DNA of 64,000 nt, taken from Stentor coeruleus (taxonomy: Eukaryota; Ciliophora; Heterotrichea; Heterotrichida; Stentoridae). The notes beneath the pieces are model-generated. The model searched no databases and was not told the DNA's origin. It worked only from the letters and a program-made list of their open reading frames with translations. Location: NCBI GenBank assembly GCA_001970955.1, contig MPUH01000008.1:123456-187455 (forward strand), written 5' to 3'. This document shows, piece by piece, positions 1 through 10,160 of the stretch (its first letter is position 1; every line of letters starts with the position of its first letter). The position numbers were made by a program, and so were the translations under genes.

Positions 1-350
1 TCCATTCTTTCACGAAGAATTTTAACAAATTCAGAATGCACACCAAAGGATATGGTCGTATTGGCAACTTTAGAGTATTTTTCAAAGAATTTCGTTTTAA
101 CATCGTCGAGGAATAAAAAAGCCACTCGCTTAGTGAATTCAGTTTCTGATAGACACATAAAGATAAAATTGTTTTCTGATAAGTAATGATATACATAGCT
201 ATCGTTGTAGGTATAAGAGAATTTACCATTACGGGGAAGTTTTGGAATTATGTTTCTTGTGACTTGAGGGAAATTACCTTGGGCTTTAGAGTGCTCAGAT
301 AAGACTGTATCAGGGTCTCGGAAAACGAGAGCATATATTATTTGAGCCAT
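1..350 (-). CDS. VAMP7: VAMP7-like longin-domain R-SNARE, C-terminus cut by the window edge
   Basis: The 116 visible residues form a longin domain, the regulatory N-terminal domain of VAMP7/Ykt6-type R-SNAREs that fuse vesicles with endosomal, lysosomal or plasma membranes. The protein opens MAQIIYALVFRD and continues with a GNFPQVT segment, a YVYHYLSENNFIFMCLS strand pair and a FLDDVKTKFFEKY helix, in the order of human VAMP7. The ATG at 350 sits in the context TATAAATGG. The SNARE helix and membrane anchor would lie beyond position 1 and cannot be seen, so VAMP7 versus another longin R-SNARE is undecided. No intron is visible in this part. Confidence 0.82.
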   Translation of the reverse strand, partial: MAQIIYALVFRDPDTVLSEHSKAQGNFPQVTRNIIPKLPRNGKFSYTYNDSYVYHYLSENNFIFMCLSETEFTKRVAFLFLDDVKTKFFEKYSKVANTTISFGVHSEFVKILRERM

Positions 351-755
351 TTATATGATGATGGAAAGATAATTTACTAAGTGGATTTTTTTTTTGATTG
401 GATTTATGGTGGATTTATATGCTTTTAAAGGAAATATAAGGTAGTATAGTGATTTTGTGGTTGTTGAGGATATGCTATTTTTTTATTGAGAGTTTACAGA
501 GGAAATAAAGTGTTATAAGGATAAGGATTTTAAAAATATACTGATTAAGGATGTTTTAATTAGGGGTTTTATTTTTAAATAGCAAAGCTAAATAGGTAGT
601 TTTAGTAGATAAGCTAGTTTTATGATAAATATATATGGATAACTTATTATAGTTTGATAGTTGGGATACTATTAATTTTATAATGCTTAAGTTAAATATT
701 GTATGATTTATCAATAGATCAAATTTAATATTTTAAAGGCTATGAATAATAATAA
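351..755. other. Divergent spacer, no gene seen
   Basis: AT-rich and markedly C-poor, with G/T-rich runs. It lies between the starts of the SNARE gene and the SHIPPO gene. No open frame of convincing length or composition was found. It is one of the spacers that lacks a clear A/C-rich right half. Confidence 0.6.
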
Positions 756-1952
756 ATGATGTTATGCAAATCTTTTGAGACTCCGGTCCCTGGTCCTGGT
801 GCGTACGACTCAAATAGTAGTATAGAAGCTCATGGACCTGTAACTTGCAAGTCTCCACGCTTCAAACCTAGCTTAGGGAACTCCCCAGGCCCAGGGCGTT
901 ACGGATTATCACCTTCCAAATCCTCAGGCATGGTCTTTAGTACAAGTCCTCGCGGGGAATTATTCTTAACCCCAAAAAGCCCAGGTCCAGGTCGTTACAA
1001 CTTTAGCAACCAATTTCATAGTCCTTCATACTCAATGCAAGGTAAAAAACCATCGAAAAATCAAAACACCCCAGGTCCAGGAGCATATTCTCCTAAATTT
1101 ATAGTCAAAAAAAGTACAACACGTACAATAGGTAAAGCAAAAAGAACTGAAATTGTAGTGGCCTTAGATACTCCAGGTCCAGGAAGTTATCAAAACAATA
1201 AAATTAAAGATACTCCAAGTTGGAGTTTTCATGGTATAAAAGATACAAGTTTTTCAAGTGCAGCACCTGGTCCTGGAAGATATAATGCTTTTAATAATAC
1301 TAGAAGTTCGACTGGGTATAGTACACCAAAAGCAGAAAGGCCACAAGTGTTTAAAGGAACGGCAAATCCAGGACCAGGAGCTTATGAAGCTTTTGATTTA
1401 AAGTCAACAAGAATTAAGTATTCTATAGGGAAAAGTAAAAGGCCAGGAGTAGATTCAAAGACTCCTGGACCTGGAAGATATGAGCCAAAAAGTCTTTCGC
1501 ATTCTTTTAGTTCGAAGACTCCTGGACCTGGAAGATATGAGCCAAAAAGCCTTTCGCATTCTTTTAGTTCGAATTTTGGGACAGAAACTAAAAAAACACT
1601 TGTTTTTGGGTCTGAAGCACCTGCTGCTGGGACGTATACTCCAAGAGATACTGGGAAAAAAGCTCCTGCATTTACTATGGGGAAAAGACTTGATAAGAAA
1701 CCTGATAATGGAGTTCCTGGACCTGGGGCTTATAATAGCGTAAAAAAAGTTAAGACGCCAATTGCAAAAATTGGTAAATCGATGAGGTTTATTAAAACGC
1801 ATTCAGAAAAAGAAGAACTGGGAAAACCTGGACCAGGGAATTACGACCCGAAAAACGAAAACTTTAAAGGTAACTTTTTTATGTCGAAGTCAACAAAAAA
1901 TGTTGTGAAAGTGACTTTAAGCCCTGGGCCTGGGCATTACAATATTGCTTGA
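756..1952 (+). CDS. SHIPPO/STPGR-repeat protein (ODF3/CIMAP-like), axonemal
   Basis: 398 residues built almost entirely of PGPGxY repeats (SHIPPO or STPGR repeats). About twelve are intact (for example TPGPGAYS, SPGPGRYN), with one degenerate copy reading APAAGTY. Proteins of this type bind axonemal or cytoskeletal microtubules, including inside the doublet lumen. The protein is basic, low in complexity and has no signal peptide or membrane segment. An upstream ATG at 742 runs into a stop after four codons, so the ATG at 756 (or the adjacent 759) is the likely start. It ends in TGA, which helps show that TGA is a stop here. A 57-bp unit inside the gene is tandemly duplicated (see the repeat at 1461). 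Confidence 0.88.
   Translation: MMLCKSFETPVPGPGAYDSNSSIEAHGPVTCKSPRFKPSLGNSPGPGRYGLSPSKSSGMVFSTSPRGELFLTPKSPGPGRYNFSNQFHSPSYSMQGKKPSKNQNTPGPGAYSPKFIVKKSTTRTIGKAKRTEIVVALDTPGPGSYQNNKIKDTPSWSFHGIKDTSFSSAAPGPGRYNAFNNTRSSTGYSTPKAERPQVFKGTANPGPGAYEAFDLKSTRIKYSIGKSKRPGVDSKTPGPGRYEPKSLSHSFSSKTPGPGRYEPKSLSHSFSSNFGTETKKTLVFGSEAPAAGTYTPRDTGKKAPAFTMGKRLDKKPDNGVPGPGAYNSVKKVKTPIAKIGKSMRFIKTHSEKEELGKPGPGNYDPKNENFKGNFFMSKSTKNVVKVTLSPGPGHYNIA
1461..1574 (+). repeat. In-frame 57-bp tandem duplication in the SHIPPO gene
   Basis: Copy 1 is 1461-1517 and copy 2 is 1518-1574. They are nearly identical, with one silent AGT/AGC difference. The unit is 19 codons, exactly one TPGPGRYE repeat with its spacer, so it adds one repeat without breaking the frame. 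There is no N between the copies. Confidence 0.95.
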
Positions 1953-2095
1953 ACTAATTAAGGGTTTTAAATAATTTAAAGATCTAAGCGTAATTCCGTA
2001 TATATTAATGTGAGAATATATAGCTTTTTAAAATATCCTAAACTCCTCCATCATATAAAAACTATCTAATATTTTTACTCCTGCATATAAGATAA

Positions 2096-3076
2096 CTATA
2101 ATAGTATTTTATACTTCTCTTCACTTGGTACCGCCGTAACCACAACTTTCCCATCATAACTCACACTAGCAAAATGCCATGCTTCCCCACTAAGCCAAGT
2201 CACCGCATAAACAGAATCCTCAAAACTATCTACCTTAAGTACCATCAAATCACTTTCCTTTTCAAAAAAACTTTCATCAACCGGTGCAGAACTTGCTGAT
2301 ACAACTCTATGTAACCCAATCGAATTATCAGAACTTGCTGATACAATCAATTGATCATGAAAAGCATTATATTTAATTTGCCAAACATAATGTGAATGTT
2401 CAACAATAGATTTAAGACACCCTTGTTTACGAATATCCCAAAACTTAATTGCATAATCTTTTCCACTTGAAGCTAAATGATAAGGATTATTAGGATTGAA
2501 ATCTAAATCTAAAACATTACCTCCATGTATTGGAGATATTGTATATCGATTAGATTTATCTCGATTATCATATATAGAAAGACTATCTGAGTATCCAATA
2601 GCTAAAAGGAATTTATGATGAGGGTCAATTCGGCAAACAGAAATATTGGGTTTTTCTAATACTGGGGTTAATGTTTGAGTTTGTAAGTCTATTGAAAAGA
2701 TTTGAGAATTTGTACTACAATATAAGTTTTCGTCCCAAGAAAAACTTGTAGCACGTGAAGGTAAGGATAAAGAGTCTTTTGTTATAATTTCTGAGTTGTA
2801 TTCAAGAAGTTCTATAGAGTCTTTTGTTGCTATGAGTAAATTGGATGGGTTTGATAATGAGGAGGATATTAACCAGACTTCATGGCCATAATCGAAAGAT
2901 GAGATGAGGTCAAGGCTTAGATTCTCATCGTCATAGTTGAGGACTATGATTTTATTGGTATGGTTTAGACTTTGAGTTCCTACAATGATTTCAGTGTTGT
3001 TACTTGATGTAAGAGCTCTACACTAGATAATGGTTACTTTATAGTCATCGCTAATCCTATAAGAAATTTCTTGCAT
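2096..3076 (-). CDS. EIPR1: EIPR1 (TSSC1) WD40 protein, EARP/GARP partner
   Basis: A WD40 protein of about 321 residues. In other eukaryotes EIPR1 binds the EARP and GARP tethering complexes and serves endosome recycling and dense-core vesicle biogenesis. Recognition rests on the C-terminal end, DSVYAVTWLSGEAWHFASVSYDG followed by a KYKILL terminus (here KYKILL, KYHILL in human), and on the IKFWDIRKQGC blade before it. The ATG at 3076 starts a 13-codon exon. A 15-nt intron at 3023-3037 (GTAACCATTATCTAG on the sense strand) removes the in-frame TAG and joins it to the rest. Its end faces the SHIPPO gene, and its start diverges from the proteasome gene 119 bp away. Confidence 0.85.
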
Positions 3077-3195
3077 TTTTGTATAGGATTGAATATTATG
3101 GTTTTAATATGGATATAATTTCTAATAAAAAAAATTTTACATACTTCCCATAATAAAATTTTAAAAAACATATACCATTATCAGATAACATAAAA

Positions 3196-3903
3196 ATGTC
3201 AGGATCGTACGACACAGCTATAACAATATTCTCCCCAGATGGGCATCTGTTCCAAGTAGAATATGCAATGGAAGCTGTGAGAAAAGGACGATGTGTTGTA
3301 GGAATGCGTGGTAAAGATGCAGTTATACTAGCAGTTGAACGTAAGGCTGCGGCTAAGCTTCAAGACACGCGAACCGTGAAAAAAGTTTACAGTCTAGACC
3401 AAGGAATAGCCCTAGCTTTTGCTGGACTGACAGCTGATGCCAGAGTTCTTTGTGATAAAGCCCGTTTAGAATGTCAAAGCTATAGACTGACAATGGATGA
3501 AGCACCATCATCTGAATATGTGGCAAGGTTTATAGCCCGTACTCAGCAAGAATATACGCAAAAAGGAGGGGTTCGACCTTATGGTGTGTCAACTTTAGTT
3601 GTAGGTTTTGGTAAAGATAACCAGCCTAAACTGTTCTTGACTGAGCCATCAGGAAGCTTCAGTGCATGGAAAGCTCATGCTATAGGAAGGAATAGTAAAA
3701 ATGTTATGGAATTTTTAGAGAAAAATTATACAGAAATATTGGATACAGAAAATGCGCTTAAACTTGCGGTGAAAGGGTTGTTGGAAGTAGTTGAAAGCGG
3801 AAGTAGAAATATTGAAGTAGCTGTTATGGAAAAGGAAGGACTGAGAATTTTAGATGATGATGTAGTCAATGCCTTGATTCAGGAATTAGAAGCTGCACCT
3901 TAG
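3196..3903 (+). CDS. PSMA7: 20S proteasome subunit alpha4 (PSMA7 type)
   Basis: 235 residues, close to the family norm. The alpha-subunit signature SPDGHLFQVEYAMEAV sits at the N-terminus, followed by AKLQDTRTVKKVY, the conserved GLTADARVL segment, RPYGVSTLVVGF and EPSGSFSAWKAHAIGR. This pattern best matches alpha4 (PSMA7). Alpha subunits are catalytically inactive and form the gated outer ring of the 20S core. The C-terminal tail is shorter and less lysine-rich than in animals. Single exon, ATG at 3196, stop TAG. Confidence 0.93.
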   Translation: MSGSYDTAITIFSPDGHLFQVEYAMEAVRKGRCVVGMRGKDAVILAVERKAAAKLQDTRTVKKVYSLDQGIALAFAGLTADARVLCDKARLECQSYRLTMDEAPSSEYVARFIARTQQEYTQKGGVRPYGVSTLVVGFGKDNQPKLFLTEPSGSFSAWKAHAIGRNSKNVMEFLEKNYTEILDTENALKLAVKGLLEVVESGSRNIEVAVMEKEGLRILDDDVVNALIQELEAAP

Positions 3904-4178
3904 ATAGTTAATAGGTAAGATTAGTGAGATAAAAATTAATAAACATAAGTGGGATTAGAAGATATAAACTTCTATATGATTTTTTTATCCCACATCTCTT
4001 AATTATCTAATATTTTTCTCTTAAAAACCTTTTATCTAAAACTCAACTTCCACTTCTCATTCCACAAAAAAAAAACTTAATCCTTCAACCTCGAAATCAA
4101 AACTTTCTATCACCCAACCTAACTTAATCCACTTACAAACCTTTCATTGCTACAAATATTTATTAATGCTAATGTAAT

Positions 4179-5420
4179 ATGGAAACCCGAGAATTCAATC
4201 TTCAAGCAGGGCAAGAGCTACGAATCGAGTTAAACCTAGACCAAAAAATCAACATCATGCTCGAAATGGGCAGTGCAGAAAAATTCGGTCAAGAGTTTCC
4301 CGTAGGTTGCTGGAAGCCATTCATCGGTCCAGACAAATTCGCAATTTTCACATGGCACGGTTGTAAACTAAGCGTATCAGGTCAATGTGCAAACATTTAC
4401 ACAAGTGCAACAGAAACCCCAATGGCTGGTTATCTTATGGCTCATGGGCAAATAAATAGTATCAGATATCAAGCTTGCCGTGATCGTATAATAGGACCAA
4501 TAGTCTTAGTTGCAGGAGGATCTAATTGTGGGAAGTCAACTTTATGCAAAATACTTATAAATTATGCAGTCAAATGTGGATGGAGACCTATTATGGTTGA
4601 ATTAGATGTGACAAATAATGAAATGTTACTTCCTGGATGTATATCAGCTGCATCTTATCATGAAAATTCATGGGATACTATATTAGCTTATTATTATGGA
4701 CATACAAGTATAAATTCAAGTAATATTGAAATTTTTAAAACTTTGGTTACTGAGCTTGAAAAACAGGTTAGTCAGAGGATGAGGAATGAACTTGAGTTTT
4801 GTATGAAAAATTATGGGATGTCATTTGCCCCGAGGAATAACTCATATGCTAGTGGGTGTATTATTAACTTGCCACCTTTTTTGGATTTAAACTTGTGTGA
4901 AAATGTTTTGAACTTTGTTATTGACTGCTTTAAGGTTAATTATGTGCTTATTATTGATCAGGAAAGGTTGATAGCTTCTTTGAGGGAGAGAGGATTTGAT
5001 CCTATGCATTTAGGCAAGTCAGGTGGAGTAGTCCCATTAGAACTTGAATACAAAACCAAGCTTCAATATCATTCATTAAACACATATTTCACTAAACATC
5101 AATACTCAAAGCCAACTTTCTGCCTAAGTGAAATTAAAGTATATAAAATCTCAGTCTCTACAATTCCAATCTCAGCTTTGACCTATGGTGATACAACTCA
5201 AGGTGAAGGGCTTATAGTCTCTCAAGTTGCCCCAACTCAAGAATCACTTCTAAATGCTGTACTCGGTGTGTTAATTGGTGACGAAGTAGGCAAAAGCGCA
5301 ATCTACGGAATAGTCCATGTTGTAGAAGTAGACGAGTTTCACAATCAAATAAAACTTCTAGCCCCAGGCGAACTACCAAGCAAGAATTTCTTATTAGGTT
5401 CACTTAAAATGCTTAAGTAA
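4179..5420 (+). CDS. CLP1: CLP1, polyribonucleotide 5'-hydroxyl kinase / 3'-end processing factor
   Basis: 413 residues with the CLP1 layout: an N-terminal beta domain (residues ~1-95, METREFNLQAGQELRIEL), a central P-loop kinase domain with Walker A GGSNCGKS at residues 113-120, and a C-terminal domain. CLP1 acts in pre-mRNA cleavage factor II and in tRNA splicing. The segment after the P-loop (PIMVELDVTNNEMLLPG) is also family-typical. The Walker A lysine and serine are present, so kinase activity is possible. The stop at 5418-5420 is followed after one base by the ATG of the NECAP gene. Confidence 0.92.
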   Translation: METREFNLQAGQELRIELNLDQKINIMLEMGSAEKFGQEFPVGCWKPFIGPDKFAIFTWHGCKLSVSGQCANIYTSATETPMAGYLMAHGQINSIRYQACRDRIIGPIVLVAGGSNCGKSTLCKILINYAVKCGWRPIMVELDVTNNEMLLPGCISAASYHENSWDTILAYYYGHTSINSSNIEIFKTLVTELEKQVSQRMRNELEFCMKNYGMSFAPRNNSYASGCIINLPPFLDLNLCENVLNFVIDCFKVNYVLIIDQERLIASLRERGFDPMHLGKSGGVVPLELEYKTKLQYHSLNTYFTKHQYSKPTFCLSEIKVYKISVSTIPISALTYGDTTQGEGLIVSQVAPTQESLLNAVLGVLIGDEVGKSAIYGIVHVVEVDEFHNQIKLLAPGELPSKNFLLGSLKMLK

Positions 5421-5421
5421 A

Positions 5422-5961
5422 ATGGAAGAAATTGAATACACTTTATTACAAAAGCCAGACTGTAAGGCTTATGAAATCCCTCCAGCTGTCAGAAGTTCAG
5501 GCCATTTAGCTGAAGAGTGGAAAAACTGTATTTTTCAAGGGAAACTCAGACTTGTTGCTAAAGGTAAGTTTTGTTTTATACAATTACTAACAAGAGATAA
5601 TTCATTGTTTTTAGCTTGTCAAGTAAACCCTAAGTTTATTGAAAGAACAGTTGAAAGGACTAAAGATAGTTCAAGATATTATGTCCTTACTGTTGTTACA
5701 CCTAATGGGTCTAATGTTTATATTGGTATGGGATTTGATGAAAGAAATGATGCTTTTGACTTCTGGGCGACATTATTAGATTTTGCTGAAAGGATCAAAA
5801 CTGAAGAACAGCCTGTTGTTGAAGTAGCCGGACCAGATCTTTCTCATTTACAGCTTAGAGATGGACAGATGATTTCATTGAGTGGAGGGAATAAACCTGT
5901 GGTTGCTAATCCTCCAGCAACACAGCCAAAACTCTTTAAATTAAAACCACCTCCTAAGTAG
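5422..5961 (+). CDS. NECAP: NECAP-like clathrin accessory protein (PHear domain)
   Basis: 179 residues. The PHear domain at residues ~5-130 is recognised by its opening (LLQKPDCKAYEIPP), the EEWKNCIFQGKLRL strand, KDSSRYYVL and the IGMGFDERNDAFDFWATLLDF block, which correspond to segments in human NECAP1. NECAP proteins bind AP-2 and other adaptors during clathrin-coated vesicle formation. The tail is proline-rich and short. A C-terminal WxxF adaptor-binding motif, present in animal NECAPs, is not seen. The ATG lies one base after the CLP1 stop, so its leader must overlap CLP1 coding sequence or be almost absent. Confidence 0.88.
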   Translation: MEEIEYTLLQKPDCKAYEIPPAVRSSGHLAEEWKNCIFQGKLRLVAKGKFCFIQLLTRDNSLFLACQVNPKFIERTVERTKDSSRYYVLTVVTPNGSNVYIGMGFDERNDAFDFWATLLDFAERIKTEEQPVVEVAGPDLSHLQLRDGQMISLSGGNKPVVANPPATQPKLFKLKPPPK

Positions 5962-6060
5962 TTTCCAGTATTTAATTTTATGTATGGATGATGCAGTAAA
6001 TTATCTTTGAGTAGATGACGATAATTTTCAAATATAAGTGATGTTACTAAATAGTCTATA

Positions 6061-7710
6061 ATGTTTGGTTATCAAACCCCACTAAGTGCCCAATTACATG
6101 GATCTCATATAATCTCAGCTAATCCTACAATACAAGGTCCTCGAGGTTTATTTAATATAACCAGCACCCCTCTAACAACTATTCATCAAATTGCAACCCC
6201 TGGGGATATGCTTGGTATGCCTCTTCCATCAGACGAACCTAGGACTAAGTCAGAAAGATCGACTAAAGTTTATATAGGAAAAATCCCAGGTAGCCTTAGT
6301 GATTACTTTATGGAACAACTTTTCTTAGAATGTGGGCATATAAATTCATGGCGTCGAATCTTAGACTCATCAGGTAAACCTTTAAATTTCGGCTTTGTAG
6401 AATTTACTTATGTTGAAGGAATGCTTAGATGCTTAAGAATGATGAACAATTTACAAATACAAAATTCTAAACTTGTATGCCGAGTTGATACACAGACTGA
6501 ATTTTTCATTAAAGAATGGAGTGATTTAAAAAGGGCTGATTGGGAAAGAAAAAGGTGGGATAATATCATGGATAATGTTGATTTATCATGTAAAACATGG
6601 GAAGAAGAAGTTGTTAAAGATGATGTAAAAATATCCCAAAACCTTCAATCTATAATAAATAATTTTGAACAACATGCTGGTAATGATCCAGAAGAACGAG
6701 AAGATGATAAGTAATTATTATTTAGAGAACATCAAAGAGAAAAAGATAGGGAAAAAAGGATTAAATCTAAAAACCGAGATCGTGAACGACAACTTAAAGA
6801 AAGGGAAAAAGAGTATTTAAGAAAAGAAGAATTAAAAGAAAAAGAAAGGGCTAAAGATAGAGAAAAAGAAGAGGAAAAAGAACGTGAAAGGATTAAAATG
6901 CTTAGAAAAGATTTGGAGTATAGCTCAAGTGATGAAGAAACTTTAAAGCAAAAATACAGTAAAAAATACGAAAAAAATCGACAGGAAAGAGCAAAACAAC
7001 GAGAAAAAGAAAAAGAAGAAGACCAAGTTAATGCGAGAAAAGAGTTTGAGCTTATGTTCCCTGGTGTTGCTACAGCTGAAGAAAAACTTAAACAAGCTGA
7101 AGAAATCGAACAGAAACGACGTGAAAATGAAGAAGAATATCAACTAGGTGAGCATAAAGATATAGAAATCAAAGTAAATTTGAATGATGAACCAAAAATT
7201 GCCCCTAAGCCTTTAAATAAAAACTTCGGAGCTCAAGAGGAAGAAGAAGAAGACCCGTTATATAAAAGGACTCATAAACCTTTAGAACTCCCTGCAATAT
7301 TTGAAGAAATTCCTAAGCCTGTACCACAGCCAGAAATCATTATGAATGAAGAAACTTATAATACAAAACTTAAAAACTATAAAAATTTACTTGAAAAAGT
7401 TCCAAGAAAACGTAAAGAACTTTATGCTTTTACCCTTTCATGGAATGCTTTAGCCCAAAATCGTATATTGGAAAAAAAATTAGGTCCGTTTATTTCTAAG
7501 CTTTTTGTTGAATACGTTGGTGAAGATGATAGAAATTTGGTTCAAATGATAACGAGAATGGTTGTTAATAGAGATGATCCAGATAAAATAGAAAAAATTG
7601 TTGCGAAATTTTTAGAAGAGGAAGCACAGGTAATATTTAAATAGCATTTTGTTAAAAGGACTTGGAGAATGTTAGTATTTGAAAATCTGAAATTGACTAG
7701 TAATTCTTAG
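6061..7710 (+). CDS. RBM25: RBM25-like splicing factor (RRM + RE/RD-rich helix + PWI), 2 introns
   Basis: About 539 residues after removal of two 15-nt introns, 6711-6725 and 7630-7644. Each removes an in-frame stop. Domains in order: an N-terminal linker; an RRM at residues ~70-145 (RNP2 VYIGKIP, RNP1 NFGFVEF); a long charged E/K/R helix partly encoded in the stretch restored by the first intron; and a C-terminal PWI domain starting near PRKRKELYAF. The second intron is confirmed by what it restores, HFVKRTWRMLVFE, which matches the conserved end of the RBM25 PWI domain. RBM25 associates with U1 snRNP and affects 5' splice-site choice. The true stop is TAG at 7708-7710. Confidence 0.92.
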
Positions 7711-8156
7711 GTAATAATGTTCAGATCACAGTAATTGTAATATCCTTGATTTATATGTTCATAGTAAGAAAATTTAGGGCCTATAGAAATTGTTTTTAAT
7801 TACAAGGGTGTATTGTTTATACAGGCCAATTAATTTTGGAATTTTCATGTTTATTTTTTTTTTTATGTATAAATTGTATATAGAAGAGATAAGTGTGCTT
7901 GATGAGTGTGTGGTTGAGTTTTGTGGTAAGTATTTTTGTTGAAATGTAATAGTATGGAAAAAAAAAACAAAGCGTAGGATGATATATGAAAAAGTAAGCA
8001 GTTATATTCAAAAACAAAATCCTTAAACCTCCTCATTTTTATCTATAATATCTATTATAGAACTAAANAAACAACCCCATATTCAAAAACAAAATCCTTA
8101 AACCTCCTCATTTTTATCTATAATATCTATTATAGAACTAAAAGTTCTTATTATCC
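7711..8156. other. Convergent spacer with an assembly gap
   Basis: Lies between the 3' ends of RBM25 and the SAXO gene. The left part is G/T-rich and the right part A/C-rich. It holds the 64-bp repeat pair around the N at 8068. No coding frame was found. Confidence 0.6.
8004..8142. repeat. 64-bp direct repeat flanking a single N (8068)
   Basis: Copy 1 is 8004-8067 and copy 2 is 8079-8142. They appear identical, separated by N and ten filler bases. This is the signature of two contig ends that overlap but were scaffolded rather than merged, so the true sequence probably carries one copy. Confidence 0.9.
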
Positions 8157-8945
8157 CTACTTAGTTTTTCCCATAATCTCTTTCATATAATGCATTGGAT
8201 CTTTCAATGAAATACTAGTTGGCAAATAAGCCGTCGCAGTTGTTGTTTGGAACTGATTTTTATTATAAAATATCTTCGAAGGTTTTTCATTACACTTCCT
8301 TTCATGTCTAGCATAATAATCAGGTGTTGAAGGTTGAAAGTCTCTTTGAAACGTTGTCTGTAAAGGAATATCAAAACTTTTAGGTCTGATTTCTTTACTA
8401 CGATATCCTGGATTTGCTTCAACTTTTGGAGTCCGACATACAAATTGTTCTTCATAAGCAGACTTTCCATTAAATTTGAGTTTTGTATCATGAACAGGGT
8501 TAACTGGATGCTTCATGACAATCTTATCAACTGGACCCCAGTTAGGGAAATCTCTTGAATATTGTGAGGAGCCTTCAAATTTATAGTTTGGTTGAGGAGT
8601 TTCTGACCTTTTCCAACGTTCGGGACTAGGTTTAAAATTAGCAAACTCGCTCATGTAAACGGTTTTCAAATCCATTTTCTGGTCGTTGGGACGATACATT
8701 TTTTGTATCCTTGAAACTGGGGCTTGAGCGGTTCCGGGTCTTGAATATGATCGGCTGTAGTTACTATCGAAGGCCCCTTTGACGAAAAAAGATTTTTTCA
8801 ATGAAGGGCATTTGTGTTGGCCACATGTGCACATGAAACAAAAGCATTTGTTGCTGTAATGGTAACATTCTGGAATAACATCGACATCTTCACAACTTAC
8901 TGGGCAGGTATTTTGGGTTTTCTTGTGTTTTTCCTCTGATGACAT
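8157..8945 (-). CDS. SAXO: SAXO-like axonemal microtubule stabiliser
   Basis: 262 residues. The N-terminal cysteine cluster CFCFMCTCGQHKCP (near residues 34-47) matches the CxCxxCxCGxHxCP signature that opens SAXO1/SAXO2 (FAM154). It is followed by spaced aromatic and charged repeats of Mn type (DLKTVYMSEFANF, YSRDFPNWGPVDK, TTFQRDFQPSTPDYY). SAXO proteins bind and stabilise ciliary and centriolar microtubules. No membrane segments. ATG at 8945, TAG stop, no intron visible. It is the second of four ciliary or cortical structure genes in the window. Confidence 0.82.
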   Translation of the reverse strand: MSSEEKHKKTQNTCPVSCEDVDVIPECYHYSNKCFCFMCTCGQHKCPSLKKSFFVKGAFDSNYSRSYSRPGTAQAPVSRIQKMYRPNDQKMDLKTVYMSEFANFKPSPERWKRSETPQPNYKFEGSSQYSRDFPNWGPVDKIVMKHPVNPVHDTKLKFNGKSAYEEQFVCRTPKVEANPGYRSKEIRPKSFDIPLQTTFQRDFQPSTPDYYARHERKCNEKPSKIFYNKNQFQTTTATAYLPTSISLKDPMHYMKEIMGKTK

Positions 8946-9341
8946 TAAGAGGTTTATAACTGTCTGATGCTATTTCATGATGATTTTATGGGATTTTAGT
9001 ATAAGGATTATGACGATTTTTAGGTTTGAGTTGTAGGTTTATGATAAAGTAAGAGAGGGTTTGTGCTGTTGATGAGTCTAGTTTGAAAATATGACACTTT
9101 TTATGAGTAAAATTTTGTAATTCAGGTTGATGATGAAGTTTTTAGCATAATCCTAGCTATTTATTGGGGATTTTTGGAATATCTACCTTAATATTCTTTA
9201 AAAACATATCAAGTCTATTTTTATTCTCAATAATCTTACAATAAACATCATCCCAATTTTAAAAATTTCGTCTTTAAAAAATCTTTAACATATCTTATTT
9301 CTGATTACAATTAAATATTTAAACCTTTATAATTTCTAGTA
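8946..9341. other. Divergent spacer, no gene seen
   Basis: Separates the starts of the SAXO and YJU2 genes. The G/T-rich left half (9000-9130) switches to an A/C-rich right half (9180-9330). No coding frame. Confidence 0.6.
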
Positions 9342-10088
9342 ATGGGTGAACGTAAAGTTGTTAACAAGTACTACCCTCCTGATTTCGATCCTTTAAAGCT
9401 CAAAAAGCCAAAAATGCCCCCAGATAAACAGGTAAAAACTCGTATGATGCTTCCTTTCACTTGCAAATGTAGCGTCTGTGGCACTTACTTGCATATCGGT
9501 ACCAAATTCAACATGCGTAAAGAAACTGTTACTGATGAGACTTATCTCGGTATAGAAATAATCAGATTTTTCTTCAAATGCACTCGCTGCACAACTGAAA
9601 TCACCATGAAAACAGACCCAAAAAATCATGATTATACATGTGAATCCAATGCTTCAAGGCAATACGATGAAAGAAGAGATCTTGATGCGGCAGAAAACGC
9701 TTTAAATGATATGAAATTACAAGAAGACCAAGATCCAATGAAGTTCTTAGAAGCTAGGACTTATGAATCTCGTAGAGAAATGGATATACAAGATGCATTA
9801 GGGAATATTTTAGAACTTAATAAGGTCCAAGGCAATGTAAATTTTTCTGAAGTTATGCAGAAAGTTCTAAGTAAAAGATCATTTGCTGAGATTAAAAGAA
9901 TTGAAAAAGAAAAAACTGAGATTCCTCATGAGGAAATTTCAAGAAATTTTGTCAGGAGGATTGATGAAGATGAAGCTGATCAGTTATTAAAAAAAAGACT
10001 TAAACCTATTGAAAAAACTAATGATACTAAGAGGTCTTTGTTTAGAAACACCCCAAAGTTCATTATAAAGAAAGTAGGGATTAAATAG
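9342..10088 (+). CDS. YJU2: YJU2/CWC16 (CCDC94) spliceosome step-1 factor
   Basis: 248 residues. The N-terminus ERKVVNKYYPPDFDP is close to invariant in CWC16 proteins. It is followed by a zinc-binding pair CxxC...CxxC (CSVCGTYL and CTRCTTEI) around KFNMRKETV, then TDPKNHDYTCE. YJU2 joins the Prp19-associated spliceosome and promotes the first catalytic step by contacting the branch helix. The C-terminal half is a charged coiled region that is shorter than in animals. In a genome with 15-nt introns, a factor that touches the branch site is of mechanistic interest. No intron found in its own gene. Confidence 0.9.
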   Translation: MGERKVVNKYYPPDFDPLKLKKPKMPPDKQVKTRMMLPFTCKCSVCGTYLHIGTKFNMRKETVTDETYLGIEIIRFFFKCTRCTTEITMKTDPKNHDYTCESNASRQYDERRDLDAAENALNDMKLQEDQDPMKFLEARTYESRREMDIQDALGNILELNKVQGNVNFSEVMQKVLSKRSFAEIKRIEKEKTEIPHEEISRNFVRRIDEDEADQLLKKRLKPIEKTNDTKRSLFRNTPKFIIKKVGIK

Positions 10089-10160
10089 AAGTAAAAAAGT
10101 TTTTATATAAAGATTTTTTATTATATAGATAATATGTGAATGATAAGTTTCATTTGGGAA

